The translations under genes were made by a program, and so were the position numbers. Below, in pieces: positions 1 through 12,209 of a stretch of DNA of 64,000 bases (positions are counted from its first letter, which is position 1; each line of letters begins with the position of its first letter). Under the pieces are notes generated by a model. That model was not told the origin of the DNA and ran no database searches. It saw only the letters and a program-made list of their open reading frames with translations. This stretch comes from Isoetes taiwanensis (lineage: Eukaryota; Streptophyta; Lycopodiopsida; Isoetales; Isoetaceae), in NCBI GenBank assembly GCA_021234155.1, contig JAJEKV010000098.1, positions 3,811,699-3,875,698 on the forward strand, given 5' to 3'.

Positions 1-1508
1 GAAGTTTATAGAGGGTTATATTCTTGACAAAAACGTTGGAACGTAAAATTATAACCAATAAAAAGGATGACGTGGAAATGCCAAGTGGCATTGTTTAATG
101 AAAAGAGCAAAAAGGCCGCCACATTCTGGGACCAAAAAAGAAACGGGGATTTCAGAATCGGGGAAGCGAAGTTGACCGTCCGATTATCAAACGGGAAAGG
201 CATGTACTTTCTGGCGGGGAAAGCATCGGGAAGATGCGACAGCTTTAACCGTCCGATTTCCGAGAAAGGCAAGGCGCTTACTTTATTTCACAGTCTTCTG
301 ATAAATAAGAATTTCCCCACACTTGAGAGCCCCTTTCGCACTCCACGCGAGGGTCCTTTCTTTTGTCCAGTTTAGGCGAGCCCGCACCATAGTCTTCTCA
401 AAATTTTGTTGCAGATTCCAGGTGGGTACCTGCTGTAAGCCCTTCAATTGATCAAAGTTGCTCCTTTTCCCAGCTTTTAATGAGGATTTTCTCCCACGGA
501 TTTCCTCGCAGTAGCCTTGGAATTTGGAACGATAAAACTAGGAGATCCAGCTGCAGTGGTGTTAAATGTAAACCAAGTTGATCTAGTATGAAAGTGGGTT
601 CTTCAGACGGGAACAAATTGAGTAGGTACAGATAAGGGTTTTGATGGCAAGGATAATCCATCTCGGTTGCAATGTGGCAGTGGAAACCGGGGAAGTGGTG
701 ATTATTTTGGAAGATCGATTGGCATAAGCTAGAGGAAGAACATCAGGTTATTTGTTATGATGGTTAAGCAAGAGTTGCAGTGTGGAGCTCATTGTTGCGG
801 GAATTGGGTTAGTTAAAACAATGGAGAAACCTAACATGGTTAGTTCGAAGTGGGCCATCAGACCTCTCCATTATGATGCGTTGTAGCTTCGGGTGAGTAC
901 TGACTACCTAGTTTCCATCTATGATGCCAGGTGCCAGAAAACATATATTGGCTCCCAGTTAGGGCCCCAAATGGCTTCTCATGTGTTTTTGAATTTAACA
1001 ACTGTTTCTTGCTTCACTTATCAATTAAGGGGAGCAGAATAGGTTCCGAGGGTTTTTAAATCTTGTCTCCCAGTTAGATCCCTTTCTGAGTAGCTATGCC
1101 GCCTGGTATGGCCCAACATTCTTCTGCTAGGTGGAAGCATCAATGTGCCCATTATGCCATGAATATCCAAGAGGCGAATGTGATGGATATTCCCCGCTGT
1201 GTCAAATTTTAAACTGGATCCATGCATTGCGAAAATGTAGTGAGACAGGCAAACATAACGAGAGATTTTTTCTTGGAATATGTTTGCACCTGCTTTCTTA
1301 AAGATTAGTTGTGGATCTAGGTGAAATTGGTGAAATGCATTTTTTGAAGTAATGTGTCACCGTTCGTTTTTAGGTTAGTACTTGGGCTAAATGTTTCTAG
1401 TGTGCTGCAGGCATCTGAAAAAAATAATTTCTTAATATAGGAGGCCACATTTGGATGGATTGGGCAGGTACTTAGGAAGGTATGAGGAAGTAAATAGTTT
1501 TAGTAGTA
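1..1508 (+). promoter_or_regulatory. 5' flank and probable promoter/5' UTR of the HAC gene
   Basis: No supported coding gene lies here. The stretch precedes the HAC start codon at 1509 and presumably holds its promoter and 5' untranslated sequence. A 102-codon open frame at 67-375 has no recognisable motif. I cannot place the transcription start. A pyrimidine-rich run ending in an AG near 370 and GT-containing sites further on would allow a 5' UTR intron, but nothing fixes it. Confidence 0.4.
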
Positions 1509-3087
1509 ATGCAGACACAAGCCCAACACTCAGGCCAAGTGCCAGGGTGTCTGCCGCTTCAATCCAGGGGTTCCATTCCTTCTCAGGCATCATCAGGGGG
1601 ATGGTCCAAAACCTGGCACGCTGAGGACGTGAGCCTTAGAAAAGGAATTGTAGAGCAGATGTAAGTATAGCTGCTTTTTAGCTAACGGCATGTTATGTTA
1701 ATTGTTCGAAGTTCTCAATGATATGTATACTTTATTCTCTCCAGCTTGCGTCTGGTTCATAAATGGAAACCCCAACTTCTTTCAGAACAGCAGAAAATTC
1801 CAGATTTTGTAAGGCTGGTTGAAGAGACAATGTATCGCGAGGCACCATCCAAGGTAATTTTACTGCATGACTGAAGGTACCAGCTGGATATTGAACTCTG
1901 GTTGTTTTGGTGCACAGGAGGATTATGCCGATCTATATACCCTGGAGCACCGGTTTAAGGTGTTTGCACCTCGTGTGTTATTGAGCATGAGCTCAAATCT
2001 CCAACAACCGCGTGCTTCTTCTTTGGACGATCACGTCCATGCCTCTCCATCTGTTTCAGCTATGGTTCCCACTCCAATGAATGGAGGTGGCATGGTACCA
2101 ACTCCAGGTATTGGAACAAATATGATTACGACAGGTAGCTTCAATAATATGATACCTACACCAGGCATTGGAAATGGGACATCTAGGACCAGTGGCGGGA
2201 TGATTCCAACACCAGGCCTTGCAAACAAAGTGTCGTTTTCTGGGGGTGTAATGAATGGTAGCAATATGGGCTCAACCACTGGACAAACCACCATGTTCCA
2301 ACCTAGTGGGACCATGATGCCAACACCTGGGACAACTGCTGCAATGCTAGCTTCTTCTCAGACAATTAATGGCATGCGTACTCTTCAGAATAATCAGATG
2401 GCATCAGGCGGAGGGCTTTTGACTTCTGGAAACCGATTTCACACATCTGGATCACAACAGTTGTCCACAAGCCAAAATGTTCAATTTTCAAAGATTGGAA
2501 CCGATGCATCTTCTGGGCAGATTCAACAATTTGGAGATGCCGCCAATGGTTTCCGGACTGCCTTAAATAATGGCCAATCAAAGTCTTCAAACTTGGGTCT
2601 TATGAATGGTGGGTTAATGTTAGGAAGTCGGCAGAATGGAAATATGGCGATGCATGAATCAGTCTATCAAGCACAGTATAGAAACTCACAGCTATTATCT
2701 CAGCAACGTTTGAACCAGCAACAAACACGCATCCAATGTAAGCTACAGTGTAGGCTATTTAATGTTTTCTGTGTATATGTGCACTGGTTCCTTAATTTTG
2801 GCTTCTCTGGGATTATAAATGCAGCTTCATCCATCTCAAACGAGAGCTATGCAATGAATGCATCAGATTTACCTGGAAGCCTACATGGACCTGCTTCAAC
2901 AGGAGTTGTACCAAATAACGTAGGAATAAATACTTTGAGTACTCAAGTTCCCAACATGATATCTGTTCCAGGTTTGCCATCTCAGCAGCAAAGTCCTCAA
3001 GTACAGAACCAGTTGCAACAATCACAGTATCAACAAATATCGCGGGACATCTTTTCGCAAAATTCTCGGGTACAACACTTACAACAG

Positions 3088-3120
<33 letters not shown>

Positions 3121-3295
3121 TTACAACATCTACAGCTACAACAGCAACAGCGGCAACAGCAGCAGCTACAACAGGCGCAGCAGCAGCAGCAACAGCCGCA
3201 GCAGGTGCAACTCCAGCAACAGCAACAGCTGCAATTGCAACAGCAGCAGATGCAGCAGCAGGCGCAGAAGCAACAGCAGGTGCAACAACAGCAAT

Positions 3296-3329
<34 letters not shown>

Positions 3330-6300
3330 ACAATTGCAGTTGCAGCAGCAACAACAGCAATTGCAACTGCAGCAACAGCAACAAATGCAGCAGCAGCATG
3401 CTAAAGAAAGCTCTTCACAGGACATTCACAAAACACAGGTTGAAATACATATACTGGAAGATGCGAATTCTCAACAGCAATGCCTTCAACAGGAAGTCCA
3501 AAACCAGAAAAACCAGTTGCTTCCTCTTGAAACCCAAGAACCAGCAGTAGTCAAAGCTGAACAGCAGTCTCTTTCCAATGAATGTTTACAACCTCCAGCT
3601 CAATCTACAACTCCACCTTCTGGCAATTCATGTCCGCAATCACCCATTAACAATGCCCGAGCCAAGCAATACCTAAAACAGCAACGATGGCTGCTGTTTC
3701 TACGTCATGCAAGTAAATGCACTGACCAAGAGAAGTGCACTTTTTCACAGCATTGCCATGAAGGTCGTGACCTTCTCCATCACATGACATCATGTAAAGA
3801 CCGTGAATGCACTTATGCACGTTGTGCAGCATCACGTGGCTTGGTTGTTCACCACTTTCAGTGCCGTGATGTACGTTGTCCAGTCTGCGGACCTGTCCGT
3901 CATTATGTCCACCGTACCACGACTTTAGCTCGTGGGGTTTCAGAGCAAGGGTCTTTGGTAGTGGCAGGTGAAAATGGGTCTTCCCCTAATGTGACTCAGG
4001 TTTCAAGTAATCTCAGCCCTGGAAGGTGCCAGCCACCGCCAATGAAAAGAGCAAAAGCTGAGCCTGTGATGGACAGCAAGGTGAAGGAAGAGATTGAATG
4101 CATGCACGTACAAGCCCCAATATCACAGGCAGAAATCCAGATACTGGCTGCACCAAAGGTCGAGTCTCAATCCTGCACAAAACCAGAATGGAAACCAGTT
4201 AAGCTGCCTCAGCCAAAGTCTGAAGGTCAGATGAAGTCTGAGATTCGAAACGTCTCCGTATCCCAAAGGCCAGGGTATCAGACCAAGGTAGACCATACTG
4301 CAGCTTCTGAGGGGAAAGCTGAATCTGGAACCAGGGGTTCAGTTATTCAAGTGAAGCAGGAAACTAAGGCTGTTCAACCTGGACATAAAGCCACGGGATC
4401 TACAAAGACTGGGAAACCAAAATTAGTTGGGGTTTCCTTGACGGAGCTTTTTACTCCTGATCAGATTAGGGAGCATATTGCAGGACTACGACAGTGGGTT
4501 GGCCAGGTAATATATTTATAATTCCAGCACTTTATTTTATTTGAAAATGGCTGACACTAGTGCTGTTTCTCAGACCAAGGCAAAGGCAGAGAAAAATCAA
4601 GCACAAGAACATCAGATGAAGGATTCTGCTTGTCCATTATGTGCTGTAGAAAGATTGACATTTGATCCTCCACCAATTTACTGCACTAGTTGTGGAATAC
4701 GCATCAAAAGGAATGCTTCTTACTATACAACAGCCATACGAGAGACACGTCATTATTTTTGTATCCCTTGTTACAACGATGTCCGTGGAGAGACAGTTGA
4801 AATGGAAGGCCAAACTTATCCAAAGTCTAGCATGGAGAAACGAAAACATGATGAGGAAACAGAAGAAGCAGTAAGTATAACTGTTGAAATCACGTAGGGT
4901 TCAAAAGCACCAGAATCTGTTGTTTCTGTTAGGCACCACCTTACAGCGACCTCATTTTCTTTTTTTGTTTCTTGTAAAAGACGTAAAAATGGTCGGAGAT
5001 CACAAGTTTCTGATCAGTCTCATATGGTATTTGTTTCTTTCCTTGTAGTGGGTTCAATGTGACAAGTGTGAGAGGTGGCAGCATCAAGTCTGTGCACTTT
5101 TTAATAGTCGAAGGAATGAAGGGGGAGAAGCTGAATACACATGCCCCCAATGTTGCATGGCAGAGATGGAGAGGGGGGAGAGAAAATCCTTGCCCCCCTC
5201 AGCAGTTCTTGGTGCAAAGGACCTACCAACAACTACTTTAAGCAATCATTTAGAATCAAGGTTGAGACAGAAATTGGAACAAGAAAGGACAGAGCGTGCA
5301 CGTGCACAGGGGAAAAAATATGATGAGGTAATGTTTATGTTTTGCGTTTGTTTATTTACCTCCCTTGTAATCCATATGTCGAAAGTTGAAAATGGAGGAG
5401 GTAAAGAAAATTTTTGGTGACAATAGAGTGCCAATAAATCAAAATCTGGTGAACTGACCTGAACTTAACGTACTGAAGATGTATTCTTTCTCCCTGCCAG
5501 GTTCCTGGAGCAGAGCCCTTGGTAATTAGGGTTGTCTCATCAGTTGATAAAAGATTGGAGGTAAAGCAACGATTTCTGGAGATCTTCCAAGAAGAAGATT
5601 ATCCCACAGAATTTGCGTACAAGTCAAAGGTGAGCACGAAAAGCCAATGGTTATTTTAGAAGAGGCGTAATCACTTTTTTAGAACCTTGGCATGTTCCAT
5701 TTTCAGGCTGTCCTATTATTTCAAAAGATTGAAGGTGTTGAAGTCTGCCTCTTTGGCATGTATGTGCAAGAATTTGGAGCTGAATGTTCCCAACCCAATC
5801 AACGACGCGTCTATTTATCATATTTAGATTCTGTCAAGTACTTTAGACCTGATGTAAAGACCTTGAGTGGAGAAGCTCTTCGGACATTTGTCTATCATGA
5901 GCTACTGGTACTGTAGGGAGGATTTTTAGATTCTCGTCCCGTCTGATTGAAACTTAACTCTGATGCTATTTCATCATAATGCAGATTGGATATCTTGATT
6001 ATTGCAAACGCCGTGGATTTAGCAGTTGTTATATTTGGGCATGTCCACCTCTGAAGGGAGAGGACTATATTCTTTATTGCCACCCAGAAATTCAGAAAAC
6101 ACCAAAGTCGGATAAGCTGAGGGAGTGGTAATTAATATGACTTACTAGATCAGTATATTTATCAGTTTACAACCATTTCATCACATAGTTTAGGCCTGCT
6201 TCTTCTGTTAACTCTTTTTTGGAACAAAATAGGTACCTAACAATGCTGAAAAAAGCTGCCAGAGACATGGTAGTTGTGGAGGTGACTAATCTATATGACT

Positions 6301-8552
6301 ATTTTTTCAAATCGGAAGGAGAGTGCAAAGCAAAAGTTACTGCAGCCCGGCTACCTTATTTTGATGGAGATTATTGGCCTGGTGCTGCTGAAGACATGAT
6401 ATTGCAACTTCAGCAAGAAGATGAAGATGGAAAGCAACTAAAGAAGGGAAAAATAAAGAAGCCACCAACCAAGCGTTCATCAAAAGCAGCTGCTCAGGCA
6501 GAAATGGCAGCCAATGCTTCTAAGGATCTTCAGCTAATGCACAAGGTATTGTCACTTTCTTAGTATGAATTTTGTGGGGCGGCAATAATGTTGAAAGTTA
6601 AAAGGGCAGTTAAATGAATTAATATTTGAGCAAGATTTGTAAATGAGCAATTTATTTTGATATGCAGCTTGGAGAATCTATAGTGCCTATGAAGGAGGAT
6701 TTCATTATGGTCCACATGCACTATTCTTGCACCCATTGCCGTCAATTCATAACTTCAGGTCATCGATGGGCATGCAGGCAACAATGCAAGAATTTTAATA
6801 TATGTGACAGGTTTGACCTTTTCCCTCTATCCTTTGATCTACCTTTGACGGTTATTTCGTGTTGCATTATGCCAGCAGATGTCTCAATATAGCAAAGTAT
6901 GTTATAGTTTCTGATACATGACCATATCTCGATCTTATAAGGTGTCAGATTTGTGCTAGAGAGATCCAGTGTCCTTTTGGGAAAAAAATTCTTCTATGCT
7001 TTGCTGGGTTGTTGCTTGTGTTTTGTTGTGCTATATTTCAGCCAGCGAAAAATTAGTAATGTATAATTCAATTCTTCAAATTGTAATTCTATTGGTGTCT
7101 ATTCAGAGGGCATCAAATTAGATCCACCAGTTGGCTAGAAATCCTCTAAGGTAGTTGAGGAAGAAGGGTCCAATAACATGTGAAATGTGTCCCATAGATG
7201 ATACAGTTAAAATACAATATAGAACAGTTATCTTGGCAACTTTACTTTCAATCATACTGGAAATGCATCTTATACTCTGCCTCGGATTTGCTAAAGCAGA
7301 TGGGTAAATAGTTTAACAAGTCCCATCCGTGGTGCTTTTATTGTTAAAATGCCTAAGCATCAAGCATGTATTTGCCTCTCATACCTCTTCCCCAAAATCC
7401 CTCCATTAGGAAGAGTGAAGAAACAAAAGTGAGGTATATTAATTCGAAGTTGGAAGCATCATAAAACCTTTGAATTGGGCATGCAAAAATAAAAGGATAT
7501 TTGCCAATGTTTAGAGTTTGGTTGATTATGTAGGTGCTATGCTGTGGAGCAATCAGCAGATGAAAGGGATAGACACCCTATGGACAAGAAAGAAAAGCAT
7601 CAGCTATATTCGGTAAGAAAAGTTGCTGTCTTACGTATGCGATCACTGTTTCTCATACATAAAGCTTTGAGTGCAGATCTCAGTGAATGATGTCTCTTCT
7701 GACACCAGAGATACAGATGACATAATGGAAAGTGAATTTTTCGACACACGACATGCCTTCTTGAGTTTATGTCAGGGAAACCACTATCAGTATGACACTT
7801 TAAGACGGGCAAAGCATTCTTCTATGATGGTCCTTTATCACTTGCATAATCCAATGGCCCCAGCATTTGTCACTACATGCTGCCTTTGTAGCATTGATAT
7901 GGAAGCAGGGCAAGGTTGGAGATGTGAGACTTGTTCCGACTTTGATCTTTGCAATGCATGTTATCAAAAAGATGAGGCCAAAAGGCATCCACATAAGCTT
8001 ATACAGCCGCCACGTCCATCTGCATCAGAACGGAATGCCCAAAATAAAGAAGCTCGGCAGAAGCGGGTTAAGCAGGTTGGCTCATTATTCCTATCATATG
8101 CCATGAATTCTCATTCCCAAGACTTAATAATGAATGTTGGGTGCTGCAGCTTCGGCAAATCATGGATCTTCTGGTTCATGCTTCTGAGTGTGGTATAGCT
8201 CAGTGCTCATATCCAAAATGCCATAGTTTAAAAGCCCTTTTTAGGCATGGATTAAGTTGTTCAATACGCTCACAAGGCGGTTGTGCTCATTGTAAACAAA
8301 TGTGGTATTTCTTGCACCTGCATGCACGTTCCTGTAACAAACCAAGTTGCCGAGTTCCTCGTTGCAAGTAAGTTAAATAACTTGTGCATTGATTTTGATT
8401 ATTATCAGAATGGTTAATATGTATGCTTCTGATGCAGGGACCTGAAGGAGCATTTGAGACGACTTCAAAAACAAATGGAGTCGCGTAGAAGAGCTGCAGT
8501 TAATGAAATGATGAGACAACGGGCTGCAGAAACTGCAAATGGTAGAAGCTAA
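1509..8552 (+). CDS. HAC1-like: HAC-family histone acetyltransferase (plant p300/CBP homologue), 15 coding exons
   Basis: Nuclear lysine acetyltransferase and transcriptional co-activator of the plant p300/CBP family. Reconstructed coding exons: 1509-1660, 1745-1853, 1918-2737, 2825-4506, 4574-4870, 5049-5327, 5501-5629, 5707-5907, 5985-6127, 6233-6545, 6668-6810, 7534-7612, 7677-8075, 8150-8367, 8438-8552. All junctions are GT-AG and the phases join, giving about 1692 residues, close to Arabidopsis HAC1. Order of domains: KIX-like region (about 38-105, crossing exons 1-3), M(V/I)PTPG repeats, polyglutamine (about 446-551), TAZ1 zinc finger (about 637-724), a conserved segment with [14 protein letters not shown], a Cys-rich block plus PHD finger [15 protein letters not shown] (exons 5-6), the KAT11 catalytic region with [20 protein letters not shown] (exons 7-10), ZZ finger 1 (exons 11-12), ZZ finger 2 (exon 13) and TAZ2 (exons 14-15). 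The start at 1509 gives an HSGQVPG-type N-terminus resembling other plant HACs. ZZ1 has an extra residue between two cysteines. Exon ends were inferred by eye. Confidence 0.93.
2738..2824 (+). other. Short in-frame intron of HAC, retainable without a stop
   Basis: A GTAAGC donor and a TGCAG acceptor bound 87 bases inside the Gln/Ser-rich N-terminal region. The length is a multiple of three and the reading frame runs through it without a stop, so retention would add 29 residues rich in Phe, Val and Cys. That composition is unlike the polar flanks, so I treat it as an intron. Confidence 0.7.
3079..3396 (+). repeat. Polyglutamine-coding CAG/CAA tract in HAC
   Basis: About 105 codons are mostly CAG and CAA, broken by scattered Leu, Met, Arg, Ala, Val and Pro codons. 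It lies in the unstructured region before TAZ1. CAG and CAA are mixed and Leu often comes as CTA or TTG, so it is not a pure triplet expansion. The long Cys-rich and Leu-rich open frames on the opposite strand come only from this tract. Confidence 0.95.
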
Positions 8553-11039
8553 TGCTGAAGGTTCAAGTTTCCTCTCACCACAATTTTGAAAGACCGTGAA
8601 TCGAAAGCAATGCATGCCTGTTTTTCACAAGGGTGCAGCATTGAGGAAATTTGGTTTTGAAAACAATAGTTCCAGGAGAAGTTGCTGATTGCAGATGTGG
8701 ACAGAGCAAGGGGCCACTTTACTCCAGGGTGTGAGGCAATTCTCATTCTGAGGTCTTTTATTGGTGGAATACTGCACATGGCTCGATGATCCATTTTGAA
8801 AGTGGAGTATATTATGTTTACAATTGCACTTCCATGTTTGAAGTTGCTGCTTCTGAGGCTGTACATAAGCGTTCCTGCAGATTGCATGTAAATTTGTAAG
8901 GTCAATCAAGCAAAATTGTAAAAAGTACGTATTAGTGTTTCTCGCATTTTGCAAGGACATCACAAAATGTAAAATCGATTTGCTGCATTTCCAAATTGGG
9001 AATGCTCTCACCCTGCATTTTATAGGGTGATTGGAAATATATCCAAGTGCATTTTATTGTCAGGCTGTTCTATGCCCACCACGGTGTTTTGTCAGATCGT
9101 TTCAATAGGGTTCTGAGCTGGTTCTTTTTATTTTCCTTACATGATTTGACTATGATGAGACCAAAAAATTGTGTATAATCATCTCATTTTACTTTGGTGC
9201 ATTTTGTTAAAACTGCAGGTGACATTAGGAACAGCAATATCCAAAGGGGGGTTGAAATTTTCTCGGCTCTAAGAATAGGTCTCAGCTCATCTTCACCGAA
9301 TTAAGGAAATGAAGTTGCAATGCCAATTGTCACAGGCAACATATACGATGTAAAATCTTGATAGATGTCAAATAATATAACAAGGAACAAAATATAACTT
9401 TCATAACATTGTCTCACGTGCACAAAATGGTAGGTGAGTGGGTGTGTGCGTGAGTGACATGTAGTTCATTGTGGTGGATCGTGCTGTCTTTTTGATCTAG
9501 TTGTATGTTCAAGTTAATCCCCCTCTGCCCATTCTTAAAAAAAAGGAAAGACTAGGTTCTTGACATGTTTTCAAAATTGCGTTTAAATTGCTTCACTCTT
9601 TGCTTGTGCTTCAGCACTTTTTTAGTTGCTTGTAGAAAATCCTCTAGATGAATGAAGAAAGGGCATTTGAAGGATTGGATTTACTAGATTTAATGCGAAT
9701 GTGATATGCCATAGAATATTATGTTTAGATGGGTGCAGATGAATGGAAGATGAACGGACGATGCAACAGAGGTGCATTACAAACCATACATTGGGCATGA
9801 ACGAGCAACATCTACGACTGAATCAGGTCAGATGATGAATTGCAGTTGCAGATGAGTGAATTCTCAGGGTCGATCGGAATTGTAATAATAACATGGGATT
9901 GTTGTTAGGGTTGGTTGTGGGTGCATTCTTGCTTCTATTGCTGAGTATGCTTAGTTTTGGTAATAAATTGATGTGGATACGTAAGGTCAGGGATTTCATG
10001 GGTTTTTCTTGGCTTGGCAGGATTTTAGGTATGCCTAGAGGCATATTGGCTTGGACTGGCTCTTGTGTCTAGATTTGGTTTATAGATTAGTGGTTTTAAT
10101 AGTGGTTTGCTTTTGCTTTCTTGCATTCTAGTTCTGTCATCGGAGGCCACTGCTTTAGTTGCTTTATTTGGTGTTATGGTCTGCAGATCTATGCGGGGTG
10201 TAGAAATAGGTCTATGGTAAACATGCCTGTGGCTGGTTGTAGGATATGTTAGGGTTATGATAGGTTGCATCAATTTGGTAGCTTTGTGCAGGTAAGAAGG
10301 TATGCTGTAGATGTTTTTGCTTGTGGCTTGTATGCTTTGCAATCTTAGAATGTAATTTCGGTTGAGCATTTGAGTCTCTGTGGACGTTAAAAAATTCCAT
10401 CCGGCCGTCTTTGGAATTAGAGCAAGAGTTATATGAAGGGTCTTCTTGTCTGTTAGTTTATTTTTGGTCTCTTGCTCATTGCTGAGCCAAAGCTATTGAT
10501 ATAATAACCATGCTTACCTTTGTTCCATCGAGTATTAGGGGAGGGTACCATGCTCCAATAGTAAAATGGATCAATTTGGCTAATGGTAACTATCTCGATC
10601 GTTGAATAAAGTGGGTTAAGAAAAAGAAGGAAATTCAATTCAATCTTGATCCACAATAGCCCACTTTTTTTCCTCAAGAAAAGCATATGAAATACCGGAA
10701 AGCCACGAAGGTCGCTGATGGCGATGCCTAAGGTTTTTGCTTCGATCTTCTGATCATAGCTCTTTGTTTCGGTGTCAGTTTTGGGCATGCTTGGGCTCAT
10801 TGGAAAGCTCGTGGAGTGCTCCTTCCATTGATATAGGTTTTAGGTGTTGATTTGGGTGATACAATTCTGGCCCTTTTTGATGACAGTAGGATTTGGCTGC
10901 GATACCTTTTTGGCCATAATTCTCACAAATGGCATCGATTTTAGGCGTGCTTGGGCTTGTTCCTAAGAAATTTTCTAAATTACAGGTGGATTAAAGTCTG
11001 ATTACGTCAGCCCTATTTGGTGGAGATGACGAGATTCTT
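8553..11039. other. HAC 3' UTR followed by intergenic DNA with no gene seen
   Basis: The first few hundred bases after the TAA at 8550-8552 are probably HAC 3' untranslated sequence. No polyadenylation signal can be chosen with confidence. Beyond about 9200 the DNA is AT-rich, with open frames of at most 115 codons (for example on the minus strand at 10025-10369 and 10453-10800) that show no motif. It may hold unrecognised repeat remnants. Confidence 0.5.
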
Positions 11040-12209
11040 AGGCCTTAGCACACCACAACTAACTCAGACATGCCGCAACATAATGCCGGTAAGGATTCTA
11101 TGGTGGTTTCTCTATAGATGGGCCTCTTGGATGCTCATAGACTGGATCATGAAGGTTCAGCTGTAGCTACTGGGAATACTTATGCATTAGGCTCTGATTG
11201 GAAAGGAGAAAACTACATTTATGCACCTTAATCCTGTAGTAGCATTATTACATATTCTGTCCTCTTCTATTGGCATGTCTATAAATGCTGGAGCTTCAGA
11301 GGTTTCTTCTTCTCAGCTTATTATCCCAGTCTCTGTGGGTCCACTTTACTGGCTCATTTTTAGACTTGAAGCATATAGGGACATGGTTGTTTGGGCATCT
11401 TCATAAGTTGGGTCTTCCCTGGGGGTTTCAGATAGTGTAGACCGTATATAACATGTGAGTGGATGATATGGGATTGTTTTGAGTCTAATGCGTACATATA
11501 CTTACTAGAAGGAGTTTTTCTAGGAACATCTAATAATATAGAAGGGGTTTTTTGGGCCTTAGACAAGGCATATACGAAGGGGTTTTTCCTAACCCCTTCC
11601 TCTCATATGGTGTATTTTTACCGTAAGTGGCGTCCCCAAGGAGTCTTCTAGTTTATCAGTCCATTAGTAGCAAAATATCAATGATATTTCTGTCTCATGT
11701 CTGATTTGCCTGGGCCAAACGCACAACTCGTTGAATGTGGTGTTAACCCTCTGTAGAGGCATTTTCTTTTATTATAGCAATACGTTCCTGACTCTTTTCC
11801 AGGCAAATGAGATGCTCTGTATTCCGCCATTTTGGATTGCCATTATGGACTTTCGTCTAAAGATGCAGGATTTAGAGAGTGTTTCCGCCATTGCAAATGA
11901 GATTAGGTTGCATCTTCAACACTATATCACGAATGGCCTTACCAAAATTTTCGTAGCAAGACCCATTGATCGCAATCTGTCTCAGACAATTGTTGTCTAA
12001 AGCAGATTCGTGTTTTTTTCCTTTCAAGCTGTAGTTACTCAATGGCCATGACCCTGCTCTTATGTTTCCTGAGGCACCTGCTTCATCCAATATTGTTGAC
12101 CTCTTGCATCAAGTGGTTCCTGGATCTGTTGGATGTCGTCCCGCTGTTACAGCCCCCACGCCCATGTATGTCTGCAACCCGCTTGCAAATACTTCCACTA
12201 CTAACCCAA
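11040..12209 (+). pseudogene. LINE-A, decayed ORF1 (5' part)
   Basis: Degenerate first reading frame of a plant L1-type LINE. The segment at about 11805-11997 encodes PPFWIAIMDFRLKMQDLESV and ends near IDRNLSQTIVV. This follows the pattern of the DUF4283 domain in plant LINE and gag-like ORF1 proteins (PxWIxLPGLPL...IAxxIG...VEVDL...LPxxIxI). Stops and shifts occur upstream and downstream. The frame after 12043 (starting MFPEAPASSNIVDLL) runs into the hAT-like element at 12210 and resumes beyond it. The 5' limit at about 11040 is a guess. Confidence 0.6.

Noticed and set aside
67-375. 102-codon open frame upstream of HAC
   Set aside because: No domain, opposed by an equally long open frame on the other strand, and located in the likely promoter.
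3030-3425. Minus-strand open frames rich in Cys or Leu
   Set aside because: Antisense and shifted readings of the polyglutamine codons in HAC; no independent gene.
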